Shown: positions 19,331 through 30,700 of the stretch, one piece after another
Layout: every line of letters starts with the position of its first letter
Numbering within the stretch: position 1 is the first letter of the stretch
Assembly (NCBI RefSeq): GCF_023343835.1
Contig: NC_064449.1
Span: 1,897,778-1,961,777 of the forward strand
Direction: 5' to 3'
DNA: 64,000 nt
From: Lagopus muta
Lineage: Eukaryota; Chordata; Aves; Galliformes; Phasianidae
Program-made: the position numbers and the translations under genes
Notes under the pieces: model-generated
Databases searched by the model: none
Seen by the model: the letters and a program-made list of their open reading frames with translations, nothing else
Told to the model about the DNA's origin: nothing

Positions 19331-19671
19331 GCACAGATCCGCGCCTTCTCCCACAGCCTTCCGAGGATTGCAGAGCTGCAGTCTGATCTCTGCCTCGGCT
19401 GCTGCTTAGGAGCTGGGAGCTCTCGTCGCACCGCCTCGAAAGCCAGGAGCCCCTCGCTGCCCTCCCACGGCTGCGCTCCCGCTGCTTGACAGCCTCCCGG
19501 GGCAGCGGTCAGCCCTGCTGGCAGCCCCGTGCCTTCGTGGTCTTACACTGAGATGCTCTATCTCTTCTAGACCTGAAAACAACGAAGTCCCATGTGTTTA
19601 ATGGGAGCTGTGTTCCAGCTGTGCTCTGAGTATCAGTGCAGAACACAAAGGAAAGAAACAAATTGCTGGTA

Positions 19672-22600
19672 ATGGGCACAGAGGCTGCAGAGAAGGCAAT
19701 GATGGCAGCAGGTGCCGTGAAGGCGTTAGATCTGCGCTGGTTGAAACCTAATAGCATTGAGACAGAAAGAATCCTATCTGTCTTGGATGAGACGATTGCC
19801 AAGCTGGAGCTGAGCTCCTTGATCCCACATATTATCGGCTCTCTGGACAGGTTTGCTGATCTGCTGGGACCTGAGATCACAACCAACCTGATGGAGTACC
19901 AGAAGCTTTCAGAGCAAATGGAGCAGCTGCTTGCCGCTGCTGAAGAAGAGGACACCACCAATCTCCACTTGCTGGGACAACATCTGAAATGTTGTGTTAG
20001 AAATACCCTGAGACTCTTGTTGGCCATCCCTTCACTTTGTAAGGCTCTGAAACACGAAGTTTGGGCACGAGAGCCGGCAACCGAAGCATTTATCAAAGCC
20101 TTCGGGGAGTTCAGGAATGTTATGCTTGAGCGACTCCTGACGAGTCCTACAGAAGAGGAAGAAACGGTTCGGCTCATGGAAGACATCTCCCTCCGGATCA
20201 ACAGAAACACTGAAACAATCACAGCTCTGCAGGCAGAACTGGCAGCAGCAATCAGGACCCGAGATGAGGAGGTATGACAGTGTGAGAAATGTTTTCCGAC
20301 AAAGGGTCACTGAAGCAAAACTTCAGTAAGCTGAAAAACAATCCCTTTCCTGCAGGTCCTAAAGAGGAGGTTCCGGAAATGATTTCTAAATCAGATTCTG
20401 AATATAATTTGAAAATGTTGATTGAATGCTTCATGTTTAAGCTTGGCGTGTTTTGAACCTCACAAGCCAACTTCAATGGCACAAGTTACTGAGCTTAAAA
20501 AGGAGCTGCAGGACAGGCACAGATGACTGCAGTAGTATTTCAGCAGGACTACAGTGTCAGCTGCCAGAGAGGCTCCATTCACTGCTGATGAAATGATGGA
20601 AAGTCATTCTAGAGAGAGATTGTTCCGATTAAAATCTATTTTTTCATGCCAGCTCTGCCTTCACTCTTAAAACTAATATTTCTGAGACTTCCAACTCTAA
20701 TGCAAGCTACCTTGGAGCATTTATAATTAATGTGTGATGATATAATTTCTTTCTTTTTTTTTTTTCCCCAGTGAAGGCAGCTGAGGTATGGATTAGCTAA
20801 TGGGCATTTCCCAGGCTCTTCTCGTGAGTCTGTGGGTTGAGCCAGAATTCAAGCCCTGGACTCCTGACAAGCAATCCCTTGTTTTATGTGTGTGCTTGTC
20901 TTTCTGCAGGAGGGGTCAGAAGGGAAGGTTTTGTCTCAGGCTCACTGCATGGAATGGCTCTGATGGAGACGAGGGCCTGCTTTCCCCTTTCCCTACCACT
21001 CCTGGGAGATCTGTGAATTGAGACACATGAGATTTTTATGTGTAGTTTGGCAGCTTGTCAGTGCATAACGAGCAAGTGTGTTTCACTGCTCCAAGCAGAG
21101 GATCCCTCTTAGAGGCGGCCCTCTGAGCTGTGTCCCCCAGGCAGTCACTCCAAGCCTTACCTGAAACCAAAGGGATGATCCTGGCTCCTCTAGAGACATG
21201 GCAGGCTTCTTCAGCCTGCAGTGCCAGTGAGCCTGACACTCACCTCCACCTTTGCAATGGTGTCTTTTTCCTCCTGACCGCTTTATGCTTCACCTGCTCA
21301 CCCTGATGACATTTCCTTCTGGTTTTCTGGGTCTAGATTCAGAACAAAGACAATATGATCAAAGATCTCAAAAACAGCATGGAAGTTCTAGATGAATCCT
21401 GCAAGAACAACATCCTGCAGGTCAAGTGGGAAGGTGAAAAACAGCAAAAAGAAGAGCTGCAAGCTTCCCAGGCCAGGTGTGCCAGGCTACAGCAGGACAT
21501 TCAGCAGCTAGAAGCACAGCTCAATAAGCAGGTGCTGGAGCATCGAGCATCAGAGTCTGCTCTCAGAAAGGTAAATGGTAGAACCTGTTGTAGAGCTGCC
21601 AGGTCTGGCTGCAAGTGATTGTTCTGTCCCTGCCTTTTCCTGGATGCACACGCTGTTTGTCAGTGTACTGTGCTGTCCTCGTGCTCTGCTGATTTCAGCA
21701 GAAAGCAGGCCTGCCGTGCTGCTGGGAAGTAGCCTGCTCACAGTTCCTCCTCCTGTTCCCTAGCTCTGGAAACTCCCCTGAGCAGTGCTGTGACACTGCA
21801 TGAGAGAGCTTGTGCTCTAGTCAGAGTTCAGAGGCTGGGCAGTTGACAAAGCATCAAATGCAGGTTAGAGCCACCGTTCAAAATCCAAGCTATCCAACTG
21901 CACCTCCTTTAATGCAGTGGCTCTTTTTTTTTTTCTTTTTTTGGGCAGCCAGGCTGTTGCAGTGATCGCTGTGAGGAGTTGCTCAGCTCATGCAGAGAGA
22001 TTTACTGACCACAGAGATCCTCCTTTCCCTTTCCTTGTCATGTGCTGTACCCCTGAGCAGCCTGAAATTAACTTTGTCGTGCCAATAGCTGAGAAGTGCC
22101 TCATCTGACCTCCTAGGATGGCTTGGAAGCCCGTGGGCCAGTGTCATACAGGAAATCATGTGGCTTGTGGCAGGCTGGGGCTGGTCTTTCTCTCAGAGTA
22201 CAAATACAGCATACTTGGTTAGAGTACAGGGTTAGGCTGCTGTTAAACTGTCTTACACCTAGAAATACGGCTTAGTTTTAAGAGGCTCCATATTTGTAGG
22301 GCTTTCATGTTTACTCTTTCTCCATTACTTCAGTTCCAGGGTGGTTGGCCCAGTTTGTGGATGACTTGCCTCATTCCATGAGAGGTTTTCATTTCCTACC
22401 ACAGAACATACCTTTCTGATGGGTTTCAATCCTCAGCCCTCCTCCAGCTCTGTACTATAGAGCTGATAAGGTGCTTTAGGACTCAGGCAATGCAGGTCTG
22501 TTCCATAAGAATCTCCAAATCAGGAGCAAAATATAGGTCAGCTGATGCAAGCTTGCCACAAGGAGGAGATATTCTACTCAAATATAATGATGCTAGAGCT

Positions 22601-25031
22601 CAAAGCTATGAGGCTGTTTTCTAACTCAGGATTTTACACAGAATCATGGAATCACAGGGGTTGGAAGGGACCTTTAGAGGTCATCTAGTCCAACCCCACT
22701 GTGAAAGCAGGTTCCCTACAGCAGGAACAGGAAAACATCTGGGTGGGTTTTTGTATCTCCAGAGGAGATTCTATCACCTCTGGGAAGCTTGTTCCAGGGC
22801 TGTGTCACCCTCGAAGTCCAGAAGTCCTTTCTCATGTTCCAGTTTGTGCCCGTTGCCCCTTGTCCTGTCACTGGGCACCACCAAAAAGAGCCCTGGCCCC
22901 ATGCTCTTGACATCACCCCTGAGATATTTGTAGGCACTGGTAAGACCCCTCTCAGCCTTCTCTTCCCCAGGGTTCTCAGCCTTTCCCCAAAAGGGAGATA
23001 CTCCGTGCTTCTCATCGTTTCTGTGGCCCTCTGCTGGACTCTCCAGCAGTTCCATGTCTGACTCAAAGTGGTGAGCCCAGAACTGGACACAGTGCTCCAG
23101 ATGTGGCCTCTCCAGCGCAGAGCAGAGGGGAGCAGAACCTCCCTTGACCAGCTGGCCACATTCTTTGTAATGTACTTTTAGATACCATTGGCCTTTTTGG
23201 CTCCCAGGGCACAGTGCTGGCTCACGGTCACCCTGCTGTCTGCTAGGACACTCAGGTCCTTCTCTACAGAGCTCCTTTCCAGCAGCTCAGCCCCTAACCT
23301 GTACTGATGTGCAGTTATTCCTCCCTGGGTGTAGGATTCTCCACTTTCCCTTGTTGAACCTCATCGGATTCCTCTCTGCCCAACTCTCAGTCTGTCCAAG
23401 TCTGGCTGAAGGCAGCCTTATGGTGTGTCAGCCATTCCTCCCAGCTTTCTATCACCAAGCTTCAAGTGCCTGCAAGTAACCTGTCTTGTTTTGTTTCAGA
23501 GAAAATGCAGAGTGGAGACGGAAATTCTGAACTGGATCCAGGCATATGACACAGACATGGCAGAAAAGCAGGTATCCTCCCAAAAGCATTACTGCCATGA
23601 GCTGACACATTCAGATGGATCCCTACTGAATGGACGTTTGGCTCTCACACAGGAGGCTGTGAATGTGAGGGGCAGTTCTCCATCCAGTAGACGTGCGGGC
23701 ATTGGAAAGTATCATTGTCCTAACTTTGTGTGGCAACGTTCTCTGCTGCTTTTATTTTAGAAAAGGTTGCATCCGATGCTGAATCCTGCAGAATCTGGGG
23801 GAAAATGAAGTGCCACATTCTGTCAGACAAATCCTCCTGCTGTTAGGGAACCAGGCTTTCACTTTTGCTTCAATTCTCAGTTCCGTTGGCCCTGTCTGGA
23901 ATCCAAATCATGCTTCTATATCCTCTGTCCCCCTCAAGAGATGCCAGACAAGTGCTAAAAAACTTTACAGCCTGCAGGCCACTGTCTTGACATCCATGTT
24001 AACCACAGCACCTCTGAGATGGCCTGAGTTACTTTCATGTACCTGACCTTTTCACAGAGATGAAGGAAAGCTACTGGATTATTGGCAAAGTAAAATGTAG
24101 AGAGGGATCTAGGATCTGTATGCTCATTCTTAGAAATGATCCTATGATTCCTCCCTTGTCAAGTGTTTAGTAATGTCCAAGTATCCTGGTTTTCTGTCTG
24201 CTGACTGGCTGGAGCATGATGTCCCAGCAGATTTGGGCAGAAATTGCTAAGACACACATCCATGTTGCTGGTTCCTGTAACCTTCCGCTCAGCATGGCTT
24301 GTTAAAGGAAAGGAATAAAGTGCTGCTGAGTTCTGCAGTACAGTTAAGCCATTAAAACCCTTGGCGTTTTGCAGGCTGACACGATCTGGCTTTTCAGTGG
24401 AACATTTTTTTTTGCCCAGAGCATATGCAGGAAAGGCTCTGACCTGTGGCTCTGTCAGGCTCCCAGCTGAGGATGGATGCTGTCTGCAATGCAGAGAGAA
24501 TCAGGAGAGTATTTCTTCAGAGGAGTGCGAACACATTAGGACCTGGCTTCTCTTGAAATTCCGTGGGCATTGGGAACATGCCTCCTTTTCAGTCCCTTTG
24601 GAAAGGTTCAGCTCAGCTCCTGTTCCAGGTCTGCCTGGATTCAGGAAGGGTAAAAGAACCCTTATCTAGGAATGTATAGGGAGAAGCTGCTGATTGCCCT
24701 CAGTAATGCTGTAGCTGGTATTTACCTATTGTCTTGGCAGGCTGAGTTTGAGGAGGTTCATGCTGCCTACACCAAGGAGAAGGCCGAGCTGTCCCTGCTG
24801 ATGGAGAAACATGCTGTGCTTCTCCAGGAGTATTCCCAGATTGAGGAGGAGCGCAGGGTAAATGAGGAGAAGAAGAAGCAGGCTTTGGAGAAACTGGCTG
24901 TCATGACCCTCGCTGCCACCCGCATCCAGGCCTTCTGGAGAGGCTACTTGATCCGGTCTACCTTCAAGCCGAAAAAAAAGAAGAAGGGCAAGGGCAAAGG
25001 CAAGGGCAAAGGCAAGAAGGAAAAGAAATAA
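19672..25031 (+). CDS. IQCD: IQ motif containing D / dynein regulatory complex subunit 10 (IQCD), complete
   Basis: IQCD is a subunit of the nexin-dynein regulatory complex of motile cilia and flagella. Coding exons: 19672-20271, 21337-21570, 23500-23571, 24741-25031; all junctions are phase 0, total 398 residues (human 449). Matches to human include ERILSVLDETIAKLEL (human KRIMSILDEAIYKVEL), NTLRLLLAIPS, LLTSPTEEEE, VETEILNWIQAYDTDM, and EFEEVHAAYTKEKAELSLL in the last exon. Coiled coils cover much of residues 190-355. One IQ motif lies at about 361-378 (AATRIQAFWRGYLIRS) and should bind calmodulin. The Gly/Lys tail (KGKGKGKGKGKKEKK) parallels the human tail. ATG at 19672 is chosen because no ATG lies upstream in that frame within the exon. 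Human IQCD is at 12q24, so the neighbourhood differs from human. Confidence 0.95.
22636..23425 (-). repeat. Long CR1 LINE 3' fragment (about 0.8 kb) in IQCD intron 2
   Basis: The plus strand starts with ACAGAATCATGGAATCACAG and continues as antisense CR1 through GTTCCAGGGCTGTG, CTTGTCCTGTCACTGGGCAC, GGCCCTCTGCTGGACTC, AGAACTGGACACAGTGCTCC and AACCTCATCGGATTCC. It is the largest mobile-element fragment in the window and covers part of the reverse-transcriptase 3' region plus the 3' UTR. It ends about 75 bases before IQCD exon 3. Confidence 0.93.
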
Positions 25032-25322
25032 TCACAAAACCTATTTCCTCTCCTGTCAAAGTAGCTGACTTCTTTGAGACAGAGCACTTCCAGATAAAAG
25101 CATTAGGGTTGAAATAGCATTTGCAGTAAGACCCAAACGGTCCAGGGCTGGAGCTGCCTCACGTATTTTGAGTATAACAAAGTATTGGCATGAAGACACG
25201 TCTCACTGTTACAGGTTTAGCTTTGCTAGCTCTAAAAGATGGAGGAGGTCTTCTGGTGAAGGGACTGGGCTAGGTGTACCAAATACTGGCTTCTCTCCAA
25301 TTCTGTTGTTACTGAAGGTGGG

Positions 25323-25328
25323 AATAAA
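25323..25328 (+). terminator. Candidate IQCD poly(A) signal (AATAAA)
   Basis: The first AATAAA after the IQCD stop, about 290 bases downstream. It is followed by a GT-rich stretch (GGGGGTGGGATG). Confidence 0.55.
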
Positions 25329-25349
25329 ATCATTCCTGGGGGTGGGATG

Positions 25350-27334
25350 AAGTTCTTCACCTGGCTCAGTTTCTGCTTGTGTGCATTTGAGAGAATGTTT
25401 CCCTTTCCACACAAGGAAGCTGCAGGATCACGGCTGATCCACAAGAGAACTGACACAACAGGGCCAGTTTCAACAACGTGCTTCTCCTTGGATTCTCCAA
25501 GTGTTCGATGCCCTGTGAGCACACTGTTACCTTTCCCTTTCACAGAGGTGTGAGTCAAACGTGTTTAACCCTTCCCTGCCTCTCATTTTCAGTAGCCATG
25601 TAGCAACTTCATACCAGAGTTCTTCACTTCTCTGCCCCTGAGAGCTGAAACTGGTCATGGATACAATTACACAGAGCGCTTTGTCTTACATGTTTCATTT
25701 TCTTGGTGGAACTAGGCTGTTCATGTTACAGTATGGCACTTCCAAAGTGCAAAAACTGGACAGTTTTGCATTCCCTGACTTTGGAGTTTCTTCACTGCAG
25801 ATTGTTTTCCCAGGACAGCGCAGTGATGCTGGGAGCAAACCCCCAACAGCCACTAGTCCTTTTTCTCCCCCTCTACCTCTGTCCATAAATGGATATCTAT
25901 AGCAAATGGATCACGATACCATGACACCGAGGCAGACAGGGACCATTTTGCTAAGGGCAAGAGCACCTGGAGATGTTCAGGCCCTGCCAGATTTTCCTGG
26001 GTTGTTTATTTGTTTAAAAGCATGGGGTCACTGTGACATATCCTCAACGTGCTCAATACGAATCACAGGATTTTTGCCACCTGTGTAGTCCTGTGCAGGT
26101 TGCCAAGCACATCCTGAAATCACTCAGGCCTGGACTCAAGGATGTGACAGGCAGGATCAGGTGAGACTCCTCTCTACTCAGGCATGATCGAAGGATGTTT
26201 CTTCACTTCTTTGCAGCCACAAGAGATTCTAAGCTCTGTGGAGACTTTCAGAAGTTTGCACCCATGTGAGTAGTATGGTTACGCTTACGTCAAGAGGGAT
26301 GTTTCATCTCAGGGTTTGATCTTACAAACACCTACAGCCCTTGAGATGCTGGCAAAAAAAAAAATATAAATCTGGACATGTTTTTTTTAAACTTTCAGCA
26401 GAGGACACTGTGTTGTAGGGGCTGATTTTGATGTCTTCCAGTCCGAATTTGTCTAAAGCCTCCAGAGGTTATCTCCAGTGTATGGGAACTGTTGAATGGC
26501 CTGAAGCACTGATGGAGCACCTGGGGAAAGGAGCCGGTCAGCCCTGGGAGCACAGGTGAAGGCAGTTCAGCTGTGATAGGAAGGGATGGAGCCTGGCTGC
26601 ACCTCTCTTAGGCCTCATTGAAGGGCTGGCTGCCATTGGGGAAGGGTCTCTTTCTGGAGATCTTTCCTTGGTGGAGCTTTCCCCCTGGACCCTTCTGACA
26701 GGGATGAGCAATCTTCTTCCCTTTATAGCAGCTCTCTGTTGTGCCAGTCCTTTTGTTATCGCGCCTTTGTTGTAGTGCCTTTATGGTCCATGTTTCTCTC
26801 AGGTTGCTTTCAGGTATGAAATTATGAACTGTCTCAGTTTCTGCTAGTGCTATTGAGGGGGGTCTGATGGGAGGAAGCGTTCAACCAGATTCAGGAGAGC
26901 AGTGGAGCTGTGTGCAGATTCTGGCTACATCCTTTTTTCACCTGAGGATCTGGACCAGGCAGCTCCTAAGGCTCCAAGCCAAGTGTTCTCATTAGAGATG
27001 CCCCAAAGCTGGTGTCAGGGGCCTGGTGAGGCACTTCTTCCATTGCTGCTCCACGTGGCTGAGCCCAGCTTCTAACAGCCCTCATTCATGGGACTTCGTT
27101 CCTGCAAACTGCCAGAGGCGCAGGTGATCAGCGAGCTGTGATGTGATTAGTGGGATAAGAGCAGATCAGCCAGATCAGGGAAAGGAGATCCCTGCCTCTG
27201 GGAGGGAGGAGGCACAGAGGAGAGGGCTGTTGGGGTGACCAAGGTCCTCGTGGTGCGTCGTTGGGCGCTGTGTGGAGAATGAGGGACCTGGAGGTGAGGG
27301 GCTGCCGCTGCCTGTTCCAGCACCACGGGGAGTG
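25350..27334. other. IQCD-OSBP2 intergenic interval
   Basis: About 2 kb with no recognised gene, RNA or long repeat. A short A-run lies at about 26356-26367 and a T-run at about 26382. Composition is ordinary until the CR1 tail and CpG island at its right end. Confidence 0.55.
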
Positions 27335-27431
27335 AGATCCTGGGCAGCCTGATCTGGTGTGGGGTCCGGGGGGCCGTAAGTCCCCTTCTGATACAAACTA
27401 TGCTGTGATTCTGCAGTTCTGTGATTCTAAG
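27335..27431 (+). repeat. CR1 LINE 3' tail at the edge of the OSBP2 CpG island
   Basis: Plus-sense CR1 end: TGGGCAGCCTGATCTGGTGT, then AAACTATGCTGTGATTCTGC and a final GTTCTGTGATTCTAAG. It ends where the CpG-dense sequence begins. Confidence 0.8.
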
Positions 27432-27439
27432 AAATGCCA

Positions 27440-27712
27440 CGGTGCTGAGGGGGTGCGCGGGGCCGCAAAATGGCGGCGGGAGCAAAATGGCGGGGGGCTG
27501 CGGGATGCCGCGCCCCGAGAGGCTGAGGGGCCGCGCGCACTTCCCGCCCCGCCGCCAGGGGGCGCTCTCGCCGCGCGCCGCCTCACGTGCCCGCCTCCTC
27601 TCTGCGGCCCCCCCCCACGTTCTCCGCATGACGCACCGCGGCGCCGCCCCGCGCCGGTGCCGGCAGAGCGCAGCGCAGCGTTTCGGGGCGGCGGGGCCGC
27701 GCCGCGGGTTCT
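27440..27712 (+). promoter_or_regulatory. OSBP2 CpG-island promoter and 5' UTR
   Basis: Very GC- and CpG-rich, with AAAATGGCGG at about 27467 and again at about 27483 (YY1-like), an E-box-like TCACGTGC near 27582 and GC boxes. It runs directly into the OSBP2 first coding exon. No TATA box is seen. Confidence 0.7.
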
Positions 27713-30700
27713 ATGGGGAAAGCGGCCGCGCTGTGCAGCGGCAGCACCCGCGGGCTGGTCTCACTGCTCAGCGCCGTCCCTTGCTTGGCTTGCCACGAGC
27801 TGCCGGGCTCCGGTCGCCGCGCCATGAGCGCCGAGACGGCGGGTGCGGGGAGCCGGGGCGGCGGTGGCGGAGCGGCGGCGGGGGGAGCGCCTGCAGCGCC
27901 GGGCTCCGACACCTACAAGGGCTGGCTCTTCAAGTGGACCAACTACCTGAAGGGCTACCAGCGCCGCTGGTTCGTGCTCAGCAACGGGCTGCTCAGTTAC
28001 TACAGGTACCGTGCCCGTCTCCTCGGGGTAGGATGCGCTGGGCTCGGGGTTCGCTCGCAGCCGTTTGGGAGCGGGGTTGGTGTACGGCTGGTCGACGTTC
28101 TGTAGAGGCTTATAGCTCTGAGTTGCTCCAGGTGTTGTCAGGAGGTCCGTTGAGCTGAATGCAGCTTTCCCTTTCCCATCCCAAATTCAGCCCCGCTCTG
28201 CCCTCCTCGGTCGCCCCGTGCTGCAGGCAGGTTGTGGGTCCCAGCTCCTGATGGAAGCAGCCCGGCTCCTGGCAGAAACTCGACACGAGTCCTGAGGTCA
28301 GCCCTGGGCTGTCAGGGGCCATAAGTGTACCGCGGTGCATCTGCCCGCCTGCAGCTTAACCCCAAGCTCAGAGCTGCTCCCTATCCACAGCCCTGCAGTG
28401 ACCCTGCAGCCCGCACTGTGTTTGCACGCTCAGCGTTCAGACACGGCCGGGCAGAGCTGTGCCTTTGGGTCAGTGGCTGAAGCTCAGTGCTCCGCTTGCA
28501 ACCACGTCAGAATATTGTCTTTGTATGGCTGCCAGGTCTGTCACGAGCAAACAAGTGGCGTTCTCCAGCAATTGCCTGAGAGTTGTACAGCTAAGGTTAT
28601 TTTAAGGCAGTTTTACGTGTTTTAGGCTGAAACGACAGAAAGCTCCCAGGAAAGTGAGTTGGCAGTGTTATGTAGAAGGGCTTGCAGCCCTGCAGCCGCC
28701 GATGCTTTGTGGAGCGTTGTTGGGAGGGCTGCCTCTGACACCAGGAGCTTCTCAACCTTTCCCCCCATTGAGCCCAGAAAGAGCTGAGTTAACACATCTG
28801 TGGGGCAGGAGTGTGAGAGCAAAGCACAGAGCGCAGGGGGAGGTTTCTCCTAAACAAGTGGGAGGGAGATCTGTGATGCTTTTCAAAACCAGCTCTGTTA
28901 GAGGGCAGCCATGCCGACCCTGCTGGTGTCAGCTAGGCTTGCTTGTGGCAGAAAGCTTCACAGAATCCTGGGGAAATGGGCATTTGTTTTTCTTTTAAGA
29001 ACTGTTTTTAGCTGCCTGATAGCAGCAAGGAAGCGCCAGGTATCAGGCAGTGTGTTTCATCCCTCGTTTATGTCAGGAAATTGCTTGATTGTTTGACTGG
29101 CAAAGAGTCTGAGTTTGGATCCGTGTTCTGGGGAAGCCCTGTGCTGCTGTGAGCCACATCTCCTGTTGTCTGCTGGGTCTTTGTGCTCATCCCTGCTCTG
29201 TGGATGCATGCTAGAATTTTCTGTTTCTGTTTGTGCCACCAAAGGCTGCACAGGTTAAATTGTGACCTTGCAGGTGCCACACTGTGCTGTCCTCTCTGTG
29301 GCTTTTGGCACCTGTGCCATTTGAATTTTGGAAGACCGTTCTCCTGATGCACTGTCTTGATGATATAGGTGTTGGGTTTTCAGAGCTGGCTTGAGGAAGG
29401 TGGTAAAACTTCATTCTGCTTGTCAGCTCCATCAAAACACTGTTCCCTGTTGCCTAAGTGGCTTCCTTGAGTGTATTGATTTAGCTGCAGACTGAAGCTT
29501 TTCTTATTTGAACTTCCTGCTGTTCTCTGCTTAGCTTAGCAAGGGGTGAGGAGATGGGGAGCTGCACAGCAAAATTGTTGACCTGGAAAGGGTCCCTGGT
29601 CTTTGGAGTGACCTCCTCCCTTCCAGATGCTGTGTGCAGGGATACAAGACTCTGCTGCTCCTGCTTGGGCTCTGCTCTGCGGGGTGACTGAGGTTGGACT
29701 GTGATAAAGGCAGCTGTGTTTCACAGGGCTGTGCTTGAATAGTTAAAATACAGCTGAGAAAGGGTGGGACGGGGCACATGGCATGAACTTCATGCACATC
29801 AGCCTTCTTCCTGGGACTTAATTACAGGACAGCACCCGGAGCATTGCTGGTCCTATTCAGCCAGGAGACTCATCTGCAGGAAAACCACCACGACTTTCTC
29901 ATTACTTCTGAATGACTGGCATTTGGAAGGTTGAGTAGCTCCTTGGCTGCTTCTACATCTTAATAGCCACTGACTGTCTCTTTTAGGCTGTGGGGTATTC
30001 TGGCTGACTTGGAAGTCCGCAGCACAGAGGTGATGTTGGTGTTGGGAAGCAGCGTTCAAGCACGGCACAGCTACTTGTCTCATTAATGAGCAAAGCTCTC
30101 TTCCCTAACAGTACTGGCAGGTTGCCACTTGCAGATTTATCGCTATCTCTAATTGGTGTGTATATAGGAGAACTTAATCACCTTGAACAGGTACAGGTTT
30201 TCAAGGAGAGTATCTTTAGGTAAGTATTAATTCATCAAAGGTTAGCATTGGCTCTCGTGACCGAGGTTCTGGATGTGGGCTGCCTTCTCTATAAGCTTGC
30301 TCTTATTTCAGCTAGCTCGAGTTTCGTGCCGTCTCTTCTACAGGTTTGGTGCCTTAAAGCAGTGCCAAATGGGGGGGGATATTTCATGCTGTGTCTAATT
30401 TGCTCATAGTTATGATGCAAAAGGCTCCTGGCCAGCTCGCGGCCTCAGCTCCCCTTTCAGTGCTGGGCAGTGCTCCTGCAGGAACGAGCTGGTGCCTGGA
30501 GCAGATTAGCTGTCCTGCCTGCCCTGCCCTGCTGTGGCAGCTTGCTTCCCTGGAAAAGCTGCTTCCCAGAACAGGCTTCTTCGCATAGCTCTGTTTATCC
30601 GGCAGTTAACTCTCGCTTAGCATTTTAAGATCTTGAGTACAACCCAGAAGGTTCTTTTCTGGCTCCAGCTGAGAGCTGGGGCAGGGAGCTCACTGAGAAT

